This document shows, piece after piece, positions 42,918 through 52,701 of a stretch of 64,000 nt of DNA. The notes below the pieces were generated by a model. That model was not told where the DNA came from. It did not search any database and saw only the letters and a program-made list of their open reading frames with translations. The stretch comes from Lentzea sp. NBRC 102530 (GTDB lineage Bacteria; Actinomycetota; Actinomycetes; Mycobacteriales; Pseudonocardiaceae). Both the position numbers and the translations under genes were made by a program. The DNA lies in assembly GCF_030269365.1 (NCBI RefSeq), contig NZ_BSTF01000009.1, positions 248,001 through 312,000 of the forward strand, given 5' to 3'. Position 1 is the stretch's first letter. Each line of letters opens with the position of its first letter.

Positions 42918-45900
42918 TTATTCCGAGCACGTGTCCCTCAACCGGACCAACAACGCCCGCGCGTCCTCCCGCATCAACGTACTCCACAACGCCAGATCCC
43001 GCGCCGCGTTGCACCTGACGTGCCTGGCGACGGACTCGTCCCACGCCACCGACCGGGCCACCCCGGCCGCCCACTCCCGCTGGTCGTGCCTGAGTCCGAC
43101 CGCCACGCGCGCACACCGCATCCGCACGACGGCGTCACCCTCACTCGCCGCCAGCGCCCGCAACGGCTCCACCGCACCCAGCCGCTTCCACACCTCGACC
43201 CGCCGCAACGGGTCAGCCAGCGCCGCGAGCTCCGTCAGGGTGGCGACCACCTTCCGCCGAGACGTCCGAGCCGCCTGCAGGAGCGCCACGGCGGACTTGG
43301 CCCGAACCAGCACGGGAAGCCCGTCGTCCGCCATCATCACCAGCGCGATGGCCGCCGCCCGTTTCCTCCCCACCTCACCGAACTTCAGCAGGTGCCCGAC
43401 CGACCGAACCCTCAACGCAGGACGGACAGCCCCGTCTTCGGCCACCTGTGCGAGCACTCGCACACCGGCGACGCGGTCCTCGGTCGTGCACGTCCGCAGC
43501 ACCTCCGCCGCCCGCGCCCGCTCGACCGGTTCGCCCGCGTCTCTGATGCGGCGCAGGGCATCGACGTCCTCGCGGGCCGAAAGACCGTCGATGCGGTTCA
43601 GCCACACCTCGCCCGGCACGTCGACGTGGAGATCGTCGAGCACCTGAGCGGCCTGCCCGCGCACCCGACGCGGCAGGCCCACGTCCGTCACCTCGGCGAA
43701 GGCCTCGTCGCGCACCCGCCACCACTGCGCCTCACCCATCCCGGCGAGCGCGTTCCGCGCGAACCTGCCCGGCAACCGCTCCAGCACCGCGACAGCCTCG
43801 GCGTGGAAGGTGAACGAGATGCCGAACAACGCGACCGCCGCCCGGACACGTTCGCGCAGGCTGGTCTCCGGCGCCGCGATGACGTCGCGGATCTCCGCCA
43901 CCGCCTCGTCACGCAACGGCAGGTCGTCCCACTGGTCGGCGGCCGGCACCCGATCCGCGATCGAGATCGACCGGATGTGCAGCCGGGTGCGTTCGAGATC
44001 CGTGCGCACCGGACGGTCCAGCGTGGCGACGAGCGGGTGCCACTCCTCTCCCAGGACGTCCGGCCCGCGCAGGACCTCGATCACGGCCCGCCGGTACCGG
44101 TCCGAGCGCGGGCGGAGCAGCGTGTCCAACTGCCGCAACGTCTTCGCCCGCTCGACCGCGGTGATGCCGGGATCCGCCACCAGCCGCCACAAGGCGTCGA
44201 TCGAGAACTGCCAGGTTCTCCTGTCCAGCTTGGCCAGCGCACAGGCCGCCTGGCCTCGCTCCTCGACCGGCGCATCGGGGTCGTCCAGCGTCGCGCGGTG
44301 GAACGCGAGCGCCTCCGGTGCCGCAAGACTGAAGTAGGCCGATTCTCGCGGCCTTTGGCCCACTGTCGCATCCCGTGCGATCCGGAGCAGTTCATCCTCG
44401 TCACCGAGCGCTGTGGCAGCCGAGATGCGCTTGGCCACGGCCGTTGCGTCGGAGGCCAGCTGGGCTCGGAACCTCCCGCTCAAGTCCACACCGGACGAAA
44501 GCAGGTCACCGACCAGGTCCTTCAGCCGCTCGAACAGGAAGTACCTCGCGGCGGACGCGACCAGGTCCGCCGCGAGTTCCGACCTGGCAGCGAGCGCTGC
44601 CCCTGCTCGCTGCGCGGGATCAGCACCGGGGAACTCGGCCAGGCTCCGCAAGGCCGCCACCGTCTCCGGTTCCTCGCCGTGTCCCAGAACCTGCAGCGCC
44701 TGCAGCGCACTCCACCTCCGCGCGGTGGAGGTGCGGCCATCGGCGAGCACCGCGTGTAGTGCCCGAGCCAGTTGCGCGCGGGGCCCAGGGCCGTTGCTGG
44801 AGTGGTAGGTGACGGCGTAGACGAAGTCGGTGATCATCGGCTGGCCTGTGATCATCCGGCTCAGTTCGACGGCGGACTCGCGGTCGAACCGGCCGGCCAG
44901 CAGGCTGAGCCCGCTGGCGGCGGTGAGGCGGGCACGCATCGGGCGACGCGCGTCCCGCACCACCGCCCGCAACACCTCGACCGCTTCGTCCGCCCGTGCA
45001 CCGTCCCCGTGCGCCACAGTCGCCGCCAGCACGTGCATCACGTCGGAATCCTCCGGCGTGGCGCCTTCGACCAACGCGCTGAACGCTTCGTCACCCGCGC
45101 TGGTACTCCCCAGTTCGTAGAAGGCCTGCGGTTCCACGGATGTGATCTGCCACAACGCTGCGATCACTTCAGTGTGGAGTTCCGGCCCGGACCGGATGAG
45201 GATGTTCGCGGCACGGCACCGCACCTCGGCGGCTACCGCTGCGTCTGCGAGCAGATCACGGAGGTCGGCGATCGCACGTGCCCGATGAGGCGCGCCGAAC
45301 CGGGCGACCTCGTTCAGCACGGTGACGTGGTCGTGCGATCCGCGCGGTGGGCTGGACCCCAGCAGGGCTTCGGCCGCCTCGCCCCGGTACGCGGGTCCGA
45401 CACCTCCCAGGGCAGCTGCCGCCCGCGTGACGTTGTTCCAGTTCTGATGACGTTCGGAGAGCATCTTCCGCAGCCCGGCCAGTGCCGCGTCGCGTTCCGG
45501 CTGATGAGTCACCAGCCGCCCGAGCAGGATCGACCGGTCGAACGCACGCCCGGCGTTGACCGCCATCTCGGCGAGCAACCGGCCCGCTGAGTGGCGTTGC
45601 TGTGACCCCAACTCGCTCAACGCTCGTGCCGCTCTGACCTGACCACTCGCGGACAACCGGCGGTCGGTGATGTGCGCGGTGAGCGCGGTGGCCGCCTGTT
45701 CGAGGTGCGCGGGGCTGATCGACGCAAGTCCGAGCGCAGCCGTGTCCCAGCAGTGCGCGGTCCCTTCCGCACCGCGCAGAACGACCAGGAGGTGGTGTGC
45801 GCAGAAGTCGGCGAACTCGGGACTGATCTCCAGCAGACCCGTTGCCGCTTCCACGACGTGACCCGGCCGTGAGTCCTCATCGGACAGAATGCGGACCAGC

Positions 45901-47885
45901 GAGTCGACCGCGAGCTTGCGAGCCGCGCCATCGAATGCCGCCAGCACGACAGCAGCGACCCGCAACGACACGTCGTCGGCGTTGGGGTCGGCGAGCACTT
46001 CGCGCAGGCCGCGTTCCGCCGTCTCGCGTTCGTGAGACCCGCACTGCGCAAGCGCTTCCGCGGCCTTGAGCCGGTCGCTCACCAGCGCACGCGGCTCGTC
46101 CACCAACTGGCGCAGGAACCTCGTCGCCTCCGCGCTGTGCGGGCCCCGCACCCGGATCGCCAGTGCGGCAGCACATTCCGCCCGTGACCGTGTCGGCGCG
46201 TCGCTCTGGTGCATCAAACTGCGCAGCCACGGCACCAGGTCGGGGTAGCGGGTCGCACGGGTCGCCTCGCTGAGGATCTCGGGTGCGTCGGCGTGCGTGG
46301 TCATCGCCCAACCGCGCACCGTCGCCAGGAACGCCTCGGGTGAGGCGGGCAGGTGGTGGGCCAGCAGGCGGGCCGCCAGGAGGTGTTGGGACGCATCGCC
46401 TTGGTGGAGCCACGCCAGGAGGCGGTCGGCTTCCGCGGGGTGCAGGCGCGTGTGGTGCAGGAGGACGGCTCGGGCGAAGCGGCCCGACTCGCGGGCTTCG
46501 GCCGCGTGCAGGAGGTCGGCGAAGGCGTCCGGGCAGAACTCGTCGGGAAGTTCGCGGGCGCGTGAGGTGGCGGCGAGGTGTTCGGCGAAGCTCTGGTGCA
46601 GGAACTGGAGGTCGTCACCGCGCAGGATGAACGGGCCGACGGAGAGCAGGTAGTCGGCCAGTTTCTCGGGCCACACGTTCTCCGCCACGAACTCGCGGGC
46701 GGCGGGCAGGAGGGGGAGGTCGGTTTCCAGGCGAACGCGCGCCAGGTGTTCGAGGAGGTTCTCGCGGTCGAAGCGATCCGGCTGGTCCCGGCGGATGTGG
46801 GCCAGGTAGGTGTCGTAGAGGGAGTACTGGTTGCCGGGCAACGGGGTCGAGGCGTACTCGCCGTAGATGATCGCGGCGATCGTGGCGAGCAGGGGAACCT
46901 GGAGCAGTTCGTCGAGGTGGGCCTCGCGGATCTGGCGCAGGAAGCGGTGGGCGTCGTCCTCGGGGAACCAGTTGGTGGCGAAGCGGCGCAGGGCGGTCGC
47001 GTCGAAGGGCTGGATCTCGTAGCGGACGGCGCCGATGCGGTGCAGGGACGCCAGTGCGCCGCCTTCGGTGGGGCGGGTGGTGAGCAGGAGGCGGTAGGTG
47101 TCGTCGGAGGCCCAGGCGGCGAGGGCGTTGACGAGGCGGAGGCGTTGGTCGGCGTCGGAGACCTCGTCGAGGCCGTCGACGAGCAGGAGCCAGCGGCAGC
47201 CGACCGGGCGGGTGGTGAAGAGTTCGGGGTCGACGGACGAGCGCAGCAGCGGGCCGTATTCGGCGGCGGCGCTGTCGGCCAGGGCCTGGGCGAACGACAG
47301 GTCGAGGCGGCCGGCCAGGGCGCGGGCGGTGATCCGGAGGGGCACCACCGGTTCGGTCAGCGGGGCGTTGTCGGTGCGGGTCTTCCAGTGCTGGGCGATG
47401 TCGGCGGCCAGGCGCAGGGTCAGCGTGGACTTGCCGAGGCCCGGGCCGCCGGTGACGACGAGGTGGTCGTCGGCGTCGAGGGCGGTGCTCATCGCGCGGG
47501 ACGGTGGGCGGACGGTGATGCGCACGGCCGGGCGGGCCGGCGTTTCGACCAGCCTGCCGTCGTCGTCCAGGACGGGGCCCTGGCGGGGCGTCTCGGGTTC
47601 GTCCACGGCGGTGCCGAGGTCCTGGCGGACGTAGACGGTGTCCAGGGACGGTTTGCGGGCGCCCGGCAGGCGGTACGGGGTCTCGTGCGCGGCGTGCAGT
47701 TGCGCCCACAGCAACGACTGGATCTCCGGTGGCGGTTCGGGAGCGTCAGTCCAGTTCGCGGGTGGGTCGTGGGCCACGCGAGGGGTCTTGCCAGGGTGGA
47801 CGTGCACGTCGCCGTGGATGTTCTGGGCCTGGAACACCGTGCCCGTGACGTCACCGGTGCTGAAACCCAGGTCGTCGCGTGCCAT
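42918..47885 (-). CDS. Bacterial NLR: NACHT ATPase with long HEAT-repeat array
   Basis: 1,655 aa. Residues 8-30 hold VFQAQNIHGDVHVH, a Gly-spaced beta motif like the amyloid-signalling motifs found on actinobacterial STAND proteins. A linker (31-135) leads to a NACHT ATPase: Walker A GGPGLGKST (146-154), Walker B LLLVDGLDEV (233-242), TTRP sensor (269-272). From about 500 to the end, repeated 30-45-residue helical pairs (A-L-A-x-L-G type) form a HEAT array, the presumed sensor. No nuclease, TIR or protease effector domain is fused. The short rho gene follows in the same direction. Likely intracellular immunity or stress sensing. Confidence 0.85.
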   Translation of the reverse strand: MARDDLGFSTGDVTGTVFQAQNIHGDVHVHPGKTPRVAHDPPANWTDAPEPPPEIQSLLWAQLHAAHETPYRLPGARKPSLDTVYVRQDLGTAVDEPETPRQGPVLDDDGRLVETPARPAVRITVRPPSRAMSTALDADDHLVVTGGPGLGKSTLTLRLAADIAQHWKTRTDNAPLTEPVVPLRITARALAGRLDLSFAQALADSAAAEYGPLLRSSVDPELFTTRPVGCRWLLLVDGLDEVSDADQRLRLVNALAAWASDDTYRLLLTTRPTEGGALASLHRIGAVRYEIQPFDATALRRFATNWFPEDDAHRFLRQIREAHLDELLQVPLLATIAAIIYGEYASTPLPGNQYSLYDTYLAHIRRDQPDRFDRENLLEHLARVRLETDLPLLPAAREFVAENVWPEKLADYLLSVGPFILRGDDLQFLHQSFAEHLAATSRARELPDEFCPDAFADLLHAAEARESGRFARAVLLHHTRLHPAEADRLLAWLHQGDASQHLLAARLLAHHLPASPEAFLATVRGWAMTTHADAPEILSEATRATRYPDLVPWLRSLMHQSDAPTRSRAECAAALAIRVRGPHSAEATRFLRQLVDEPRALVSDRLKAAEALAQCGSHERETAERGLREVLADPNADDVSLRVAAVVLAAFDGAARKLAVDSLVRILSDEDSRPGHVVEAATGLLEISPEFADFCAHHLLVVLRGAEGTAHCWDTAALGLASISPAHLEQAATALTAHITDRRLSASGQVRAARALSELGSQQRHSAGRLLAEMAVNAGRAFDRSILLGRLVTHQPERDAALAGLRKMLSERHQNWNNVTRAAAALGGVGPAYRGEAAEALLGSSPPRGSHDHVTVLNEVARFGAPHRARAIADLRDLLADAAVAAEVRCRAANILIRSGPELHTEVIAALWQITSVEPQAFYELGSTSAGDEAFSALVEGATPEDSDVMHVLAATVAHGDGARADEAVEVLRAVVRDARRPMRARLTAASGLSLLAGRFDRESAVELSRMITGQPMITDFVYAVTYHSSNGPGPRAQLARALHAVLADGRTSTARRWSALQALQVLGHGEEPETVAALRSLAEFPGADPAQRAGAALAARSELAADLVASAARYFLFERLKDLVGDLLSSGVDLSGRFRAQLASDATAVAKRISAATALGDEDELLRIARDATVGQRPRESAYFSLAAPEALAFHRATLDDPDAPVEERGQAACALAKLDRRTWQFSIDALWRLVADPGITAVERAKTLRQLDTLLRPRSDRYRRAVIEVLRGPDVLGEEWHPLVATLDRPVRTDLERTRLHIRSISIADRVPAADQWDDLPLRDEAVAEIRDVIAAPETSLRERVRAAVALFGISFTFHAEAVAVLERLPGRFARNALAGMGEAQWWRVRDEAFAEVTDVGLPRRVRGQAAQVLDDLHVDVPGEVWLNRIDGLSAREDVDALRRIRDAGEPVERARAAEVLRTCTTEDRVAGVRVLAQVAEDGAVRPALRVRSVGHLLKFGEVGRKRAAAIALVMMADDGLPVLVRAKSAVALLQAARTSRRKVVATLTELAALADPLRRVEVWKRLGAVEPLRALAASEGDAVVRMRCARVAVGLRHDQREWAAGVARSVAWDESVARHVRCNAARDLALWSTLMREDARALLVRLRDTCSE

Positions 47886-47936
47886 CCGGGGATGATCCCA
47901 CGCCGCGCAGCGTCGTTCCTGGACAAAACAAGGACT

Positions 47937-49541
47937 TCAGGCGCCGGCCAGGTCCCCGGTCACGTGGATCACCGTCGGACGGTCCGCGGTGAACGCCTTG
48001 CGCAACGCCGTCGTGAGCCTGTCCTCGTCGTCGACGGTGACCCCGTGGCAGTTGAGGCCGCGCGCCACCTTCGCGAAGTCGACGCCCGGGAGGTTCACGC
48101 CGTGCACGGGTTCGCTGCGGTCGACCATCTCGCGGCGGATCTCGCCGTAGCCGCCGTTGTCGGCGACGACCACGGGCAGCGGCAGGCGTTCCTGGGCCGC
48201 GGTGGCCAGTTCGGCGACGGTGAACATCATGCCGCCGTCGCCGTGCAACGCCACGACCTGGCGGTCCGGGGCCGCCATCTTGGCGCCGATCGCCGCCGGC
48301 AGGCCGTAGCCGAGGGTGCCGAAACCCGTGGGGTACAGGAAACTCGCCGGGCGGTCGAGCCTCAGGTTGGACAGAGCGCCGTAGTAGCAGGCCATCGCGC
48401 TGTCGCCGGCGATGATCGCGCCGGGGGCCACCGCGTCGGCCAGCGACCCCACCAGGGGTAGCCACGGGGCGCCCTGGGTCCTGGCCTGTTCGGTGAAGAG
48501 CGTGCGCCAGCGGTCGGCACGGGTGGCGTCGACGGCGCCCGCCGGGTTGCCCAGGCGTTGGTTCAGGGCCGCGACCGTGGCCTCGGCGTCGCCCACCAGC
48601 GGGTAGCCGGGCAGGGCGTTGGTGATCATCTGGGCCGGGTCGACGTCGATCCTGATCAGGTCACCGGGGAACTCCAGCGGGCCGTTCCAGAGGTCGGTGG
48701 AGGCCAGTTCCGTGCCGACGGCGAGGACGGCGTCGCACTCGGCCACGAAGTCCGCCACCGCCTGGTGGTGCAGGCCCGCGCCGATGGACAACGGGTGGTG
48801 CTCGGAGACGATCCCCTTGCCGTTGGCCGTGGTCACGACCGGGGCACCGAGGCGTTCGGCCAGAAGCGTGATCTGCTCGGAGGCCGCTTTGGCACCGCCA
48901 CCGATGATCATGCCCGGTGCCGTGGCGGCGTTCAGACGCCTGGCCGCGGCGGCGATCGTCACGGCGTCGGCCGGCGGGTGGGCGAGCACCAGCGGGGGCA
49001 CCTCCACGACCTCGTCCAGGGCGTCGATGAGGTCCAGCGGGATCTCCAGGTGGGCCGGCCGGGGGCGGCCCGCGGTCATGTGCGCGAAGGCCTGCGCCAC
49101 GGCCAGGGGGATCTCGGCGACGCTCTGGACCCGGTTCGAGTACCCGATCACGGCCTCCAGCGCGACGCTCTGGTGGCGCACCTCGTGCAGGGTGCCGTTG
49201 CCGCGGCCGGGGTGCCGCGACGGCATGCCCGGCGAGATGAGCAGGACGGGCACCGAGTCCGAAGAGGACTGCGTCACCGCGGTCATGGCGTTGAGGACGG
49301 CGGGGCCGCTCGTGGTGAGGCAGACGCCGACCTTGCCGGTCACGCGGGCGTAGCCGTCGGCCGCGAAGCCCGCGCCCTGCTCGTGCCGGGGCGTCACGTG
49401 CTGGACGGAGTGGCCGGCCAGCGCCCGGTAGATGCCGAGGTTGTGGGTGCCGGGGATGCCGAAGACCAGCTCGGTGCCGTGGGCCACGAGGGCGCGCACC
49501 AGGGCGTCGGCGCCGCTCAGGCGAGGTGGGGTCGTGCTCAT
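47937..49541 (-). CDS. ThDP-dependent 2-oxoacid decarboxylase/acetolactate-synthase-like enzyme
   Basis: 534 aa with the three ThDP-enzyme domains. The catalytic Glu lies in RHEQGAGFAADGYAR; the ThDP/Mg motif reads HGDGGMMFTVAELATAAQERLPLPVVVADN. Length and motifs fit the acetolactate synthase/benzoylformate decarboxylase/5-guanidino-2-oxopentanoate decarboxylase group. As no small regulatory subunit is present and the neighbours are an acyl-CoA ligase and dehydrogenase, a catabolic 2-oxoacid decarboxylase is more likely than valine biosynthesis. Start overlaps the upstream ligase by 4 bp. Confidence 0.85.
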   Translation of the reverse strand: MSTTPPRLSGADALVRALVAHGTELVFGIPGTHNLGIYRALAGHSVQHVTPRHEQGAGFAADGYARVTGKVGVCLTTSGPAVLNAMTAVTQSSSDSVPVLLISPGMPSRHPGRGNGTLHEVRHQSVALEAVIGYSNRVQSVAEIPLAVAQAFAHMTAGRPRPAHLEIPLDLIDALDEVVEVPPLVLAHPPADAVTIAAAARRLNAATAPGMIIGGGAKAASEQITLLAERLGAPVVTTANGKGIVSEHHPLSIGAGLHHQAVADFVAECDAVLAVGTELASTDLWNGPLEFPGDLIRIDVDPAQMITNALPGYPLVGDAEATVAALNQRLGNPAGAVDATRADRWRTLFTEQARTQGAPWLPLVGSLADAVAPGAIIAGDSAMACYYGALSNLRLDRPASFLYPTGFGTLGYGLPAAIGAKMAAPDRQVVALHGDGGMMFTVAELATAAQERLPLPVVVADNGGYGEIRREMVDRSEPVHGVNLPGVDFAKVARGLNCHGVTVDDEDRLTTALRKAFTADRPTVIHVTGDLAGA

Positions 49542-51523
49542 GCCACGCGTTGTCCGCTCGTGTCGTTCACTTCGCTGGAGGGGATGATCAGCGCGTCCAC
49601 CGCGAGGACGCCGTCCGGTCCCACGCGCACCGGGTTCAGCTCGATCTCGGCCAGGTCCGGTCTGGCCGCCAGCGTCTCGGAGATCTGGGCGATCACCTCG
49701 GCCAACGCTGCCACGTCGACCGGCGGGGCGCCACGCGCGCCTGACAGGAGCGGGGCAGAGATGAGGCGTGCCAGCATGTTCCTCGCCGTGGCGGGGGTCA
49801 CGGGGGCGAGTTCGACGGCCGTGTCCCGCAGGAGTTCCGCGTGCACGCCGCCCGCTCCGACGAGGACGACCGGGCCGAACGAGTGGTCGCGCTGGGCGCC
49901 GATGATCAGCTCGACGGTGTGGTCGCGCCCGTCCATCTCCTCCAGGACGTACGTGCCCGGTCCGAGCCTCGCGCGCATCTCGTCGAACGCCGCCGCGGGA
50001 TCGGTGAGGTCGAGCCGCACGCCGCCGTGCTCGCTCTTGTGCGCGAGCCAGTCGGCTTTGAGCGCGAACGGCCCGGTCAGCGGCGTGCCCGTCACGTCGG
50101 CGGCGGACGTCACGGCGTGGGCCCGCGGGAACCGCACGAAGTCCAGCAGGTCGCGGGCCGCGAGGTACCCGGGCCGGTACGCCGTGGTGGTCGTGGCGCG
50201 GGGAACCGCCGCCGCGGTGTGCCTGGTCAGGCGGTGCGCGTTGCCCAGGGCGGCCATCGCGCGTTCGATCGTGTGCTGGACGGGGACGCCGCCCGCGCGC
50301 AGCACCCGGACGGCGGCGGAGTCCGCGCGCATGCTGTGCACGAGCACGGGCACGCCGGTTTCCCTTGCCAGCGAGCAGATCCGGGTCGCCACGGTCACCT
50401 CGGCCGCCTCCAGCGACGGCGCGTCCTCGCCGTAGCTGCCGAAGTACCCGGACAGCACCACGGTGTCGATCTCACCGCCGCGCGCCAGCACCTCGACGGC
50501 CCGCGCGTAGTTCGCGAGGTCCTGTTCCCCCGTGCCGGCGAGGTCGATCGGGTTGCGCACGGACGCGCCGGCGGGCAGACCGTCCACAGCGGACAGTGGC
50601 GGCACCGCGAGACCCGCCGCCACCGCGAGGTCGGCCGCGATGGCGCCCTGACCACCCGAGTCGGAGATGACCCCCACCCTGCTCCCGCCCGGCACCCCGC
50701 TCGTCAGCACCGACGCCAGGTCGACCAGCGCCGCGGGCGTCGTCACCCGGACCGCGCCCGCCCGGCGGCAGGCCGCGTCCACGACGTCCAAGGACGACGT
50801 CAGCGCGCCCGTGTGCGTGCGCGCGGCCTCCTGGGCGGCGAGCGAGGACCCGACGGTCAGCAGCACCACGGGCTTCCCGGCGGCGCGCAGGTCCGACATG
50901 GCCGCCACGATCCCGGGGCCGAAGCTCTCCAGGTACACCCCCACGACGGTGGTCAGGTCGTGGGACACCAGGTCCCGCAACGCTTCCGCGGCCGTCACGT
51001 CCGCCTGGTTGCCGACCGAGACGAACCTGCTGACGCCGATCCCCGTCGACGCCGCGAGCCCGGCGATCTCCAGCCCGACCTGCCCGCTCTGCGACACCAC
51101 GCCGAGCGATCCGGCCTGGAACCGGCCCCACGCGAGGTGCAGCGACGTCGCCGCGTCGAACACGCCCAGGCAGTTGGGGCCCAGCAGACGCGCGCCCGCC
51201 TCGCGGATGCGGCCGACGACGGCCTCGTCGATGCCCGCGGGGATGCCGACGAAGCCGCGCACGCCGACCGCGAGCGCCTCGTCCACCACGGCGGGCACGT
51301 GCGCCGCGGGCACGGCCAGCACGACCAGTTCGGGAGCCTCGTCCAGTTCGGAGAGCGACCGCACCGTGGGCCGTCCGAGCACGGCGCCGCCACCGCGGTT
51401 GACCAGGTGCACGGTGCGGCGTTCGTGGCCGTCGAGGGCACCGCGCGCGAGCCAGTGCCCCCACTTGGCGGGGTCGTCGCTGGCGCCGACGACGGCGACG
51501 GACGCGGGGTCGGAGAAGATCAT
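49538..51523 (-). CDS. ADP-forming acyl-CoA synthetase (fused alpha/beta)
   Basis: 661 aa. CoA-binding Rossmann domain (about 1-130; VAVVGASDDPAKWG), succinyl-CoA-ligase-like region (about 140-420; SQSGQVGLEIAG, phospho-His region) and a C-terminal ATP-grasp domain (about 430-661; FALKADWLAHKSEHGGV). It converts carboxylic acid + CoA + ATP to acyl-CoA + ADP, or the reverse. Overlaps the acyl-CoA dehydrogenase upstream and the ThDP enzyme downstream by 4 bp each: a tight three-gene operon. Confidence 0.9.
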   Translation of the reverse strand: MIFSDPASVAVVGASDDPAKWGHWLARGALDGHERRTVHLVNRGGGAVLGRPTVRSLSELDEAPELVVLAVPAAHVPAVVDEALAVGVRGFVGIPAGIDEAVVGRIREAGARLLGPNCLGVFDAATSLHLAWGRFQAGSLGVVSQSGQVGLEIAGLAASTGIGVSRFVSVGNQADVTAAEALRDLVSHDLTTVVGVYLESFGPGIVAAMSDLRAAGKPVVLLTVGSSLAAQEAARTHTGALTSSLDVVDAACRRAGAVRVTTPAALVDLASVLTSGVPGGSRVGVISDSGGQGAIAADLAVAAGLAVPPLSAVDGLPAGASVRNPIDLAGTGEQDLANYARAVEVLARGGEIDTVVLSGYFGSYGEDAPSLEAAEVTVATRICSLARETGVPVLVHSMRADSAAVRVLRAGGVPVQHTIERAMAALGNAHRLTRHTAAAVPRATTTTAYRPGYLAARDLLDFVRFPRAHAVTSAADVTGTPLTGPFALKADWLAHKSEHGGVRLDLTDPAAAFDEMRARLGPGTYVLEEMDGRDHTVELIIGAQRDHSFGPVVLVGAGGVHAELLRDTAVELAPVTPATARNMLARLISAPLLSGARGAPPVDVAALAEVIAQISETLAARPDLAEIELNPVRVGPDGVLAVDALIIPSSEVNDTSGQRVA

Positions 51524-52686
51524 CTGGCACCGAGGCCGCGGGAGATGATCAGGCGCTGGATGTCCGAGGTGCCTTCCTCGATCTCCTCGAGCTTCGCGTC
51601 GCGCATCCAGCGTTCGACGGGGTGCTCACGGGAGTACCCGTAGCCCCCCAGCGTCTGCACGGCGGCGTGCGTGCACCACATGGCGTTCTCGGAGCCGACG
51701 AGCTTGGCCATCGCCGACTCCTGCGCGACCGCGTGCCCGTCGTCGTGCAGCGTCGCCGCCCGGACGGTGAGCAGGTGCGAGGTGTCGACGCGGGTGGCCA
51801 TGTCCGCGAGCCGGAACGCCACAGCCTGGTGCTGAATGATCGGCTTGCCGAACTGCACGCGTTCGGTGGCGTACGCGGTGGCGAAGTCCAGTGCGGCGCG
51901 GGCGAGTCCGGTGGTGGCGGCGCCGATCAGGATGCGCGAGGCGTCGAAGGTCCGCATCAGGCCGGCGAACCCCTGCCCCTCCTCGCCCAGCCGGTCCGCG
52001 ACGGGCACGCGCACGTCGTCGAGGAACACCTCGGCGTTGACGATCGCGCGCTGCCCCATCTTCTTCAACGGTGGCCCGACGGTGAGCCCCGGCGCGGACC
52101 GCGGCACGACGAAAGCCGTGACACCACGGGACCTCAGCGCCGGATCGACGGTCGCGAAGATCACGAACATCTCGGCGTACGGCGCGTTGGAGATCCACGT
52201 CTTCTGTCCGTTGAGGACGTACTCGTCGCCCTCGCGCCGCGCCGACGTCCGGATGCTCGCCGCGTCCGACCCGCTGCCGGATTCGGTGACGGCGACGGCG
52301 GTGAGCGGTGGTGCCGCGCCGCAGAGCGGTGTGAGGAACCGTTCCTGCTGCTCGGGTGTGCCGAGGATTTCGATCGGAGCGCTGAAGAACCCGTTCGAGG
52401 TGACCAGGTTGCCGATGCCGATGTCGCCGTGGCACAGCTCCTGCTGGACCAGCACCTGGGTGAGCAGGTCCGTGACGCCACCGCCGCCGAACTTCTCCGG
52501 GAGCATGAACGAGGTCAGCCCGAGCGCCGCCGCCTTCTCCCACACGTCGAGCGGCGACTCGGTGTCCGCCTCGTCGACGGCACGCCCGCGCGGCCGGATC
52601 TCGCGCGCGGCGAACTCCCCGGCCAACTCGACGAACTGCTGTTGTTCGGCCGTGAGCCGCAGGCCGTCGCGGACGGTCCGCCCCAT
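51520..52686 (-). CDS. Acyl-CoA dehydrogenase
   Basis: 388-aa FAD enzyme. AVTESGSGSDAASI and WISNAPYAEMFVIFA are the FAD/substrate signatures. C-terminal QTLGGYGYSREHPVERWMRDAKL carries the GGYGY and R-D motif. The catalytic Glu would be expected near the end, but the exact subfamily (short chain, isovaleryl or glutaryl-like) is unclear. First gene of the ligase/ThDP operon; operator B lies 16 bp upstream. Confidence 0.92.
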   Translation of the reverse strand: MGRTVRDGLRLTAEQQQFVELAGEFAAREIRPRGRAVDEADTESPLDVWEKAAALGLTSFMLPEKFGGGGVTDLLTQVLVQQELCHGDIGIGNLVTSNGFFSAPIEILGTPEQQERFLTPLCGAAPPLTAVAVTESGSGSDAASIRTSARREGDEYVLNGQKTWISNAPYAEMFVIFATVDPALRSRGVTAFVVPRSAPGLTVGPPLKKMGQRAIVNAEVFLDDVRVPVADRLGEEGQGFAGLMRTFDASRILIGAATTGLARAALDFATAYATERVQFGKPIIQHQAVAFRLADMATRVDTSHLLTVRAATLHDDGHAVAQESAMAKLVGSENAMWCTHAAVQTLGGYGYSREHPVERWMRDAKLEEIEEGTSDIQRLIISRGLGAR

Positions 52687-52701
52687 CTCGCACCCCTAAA
52701 T

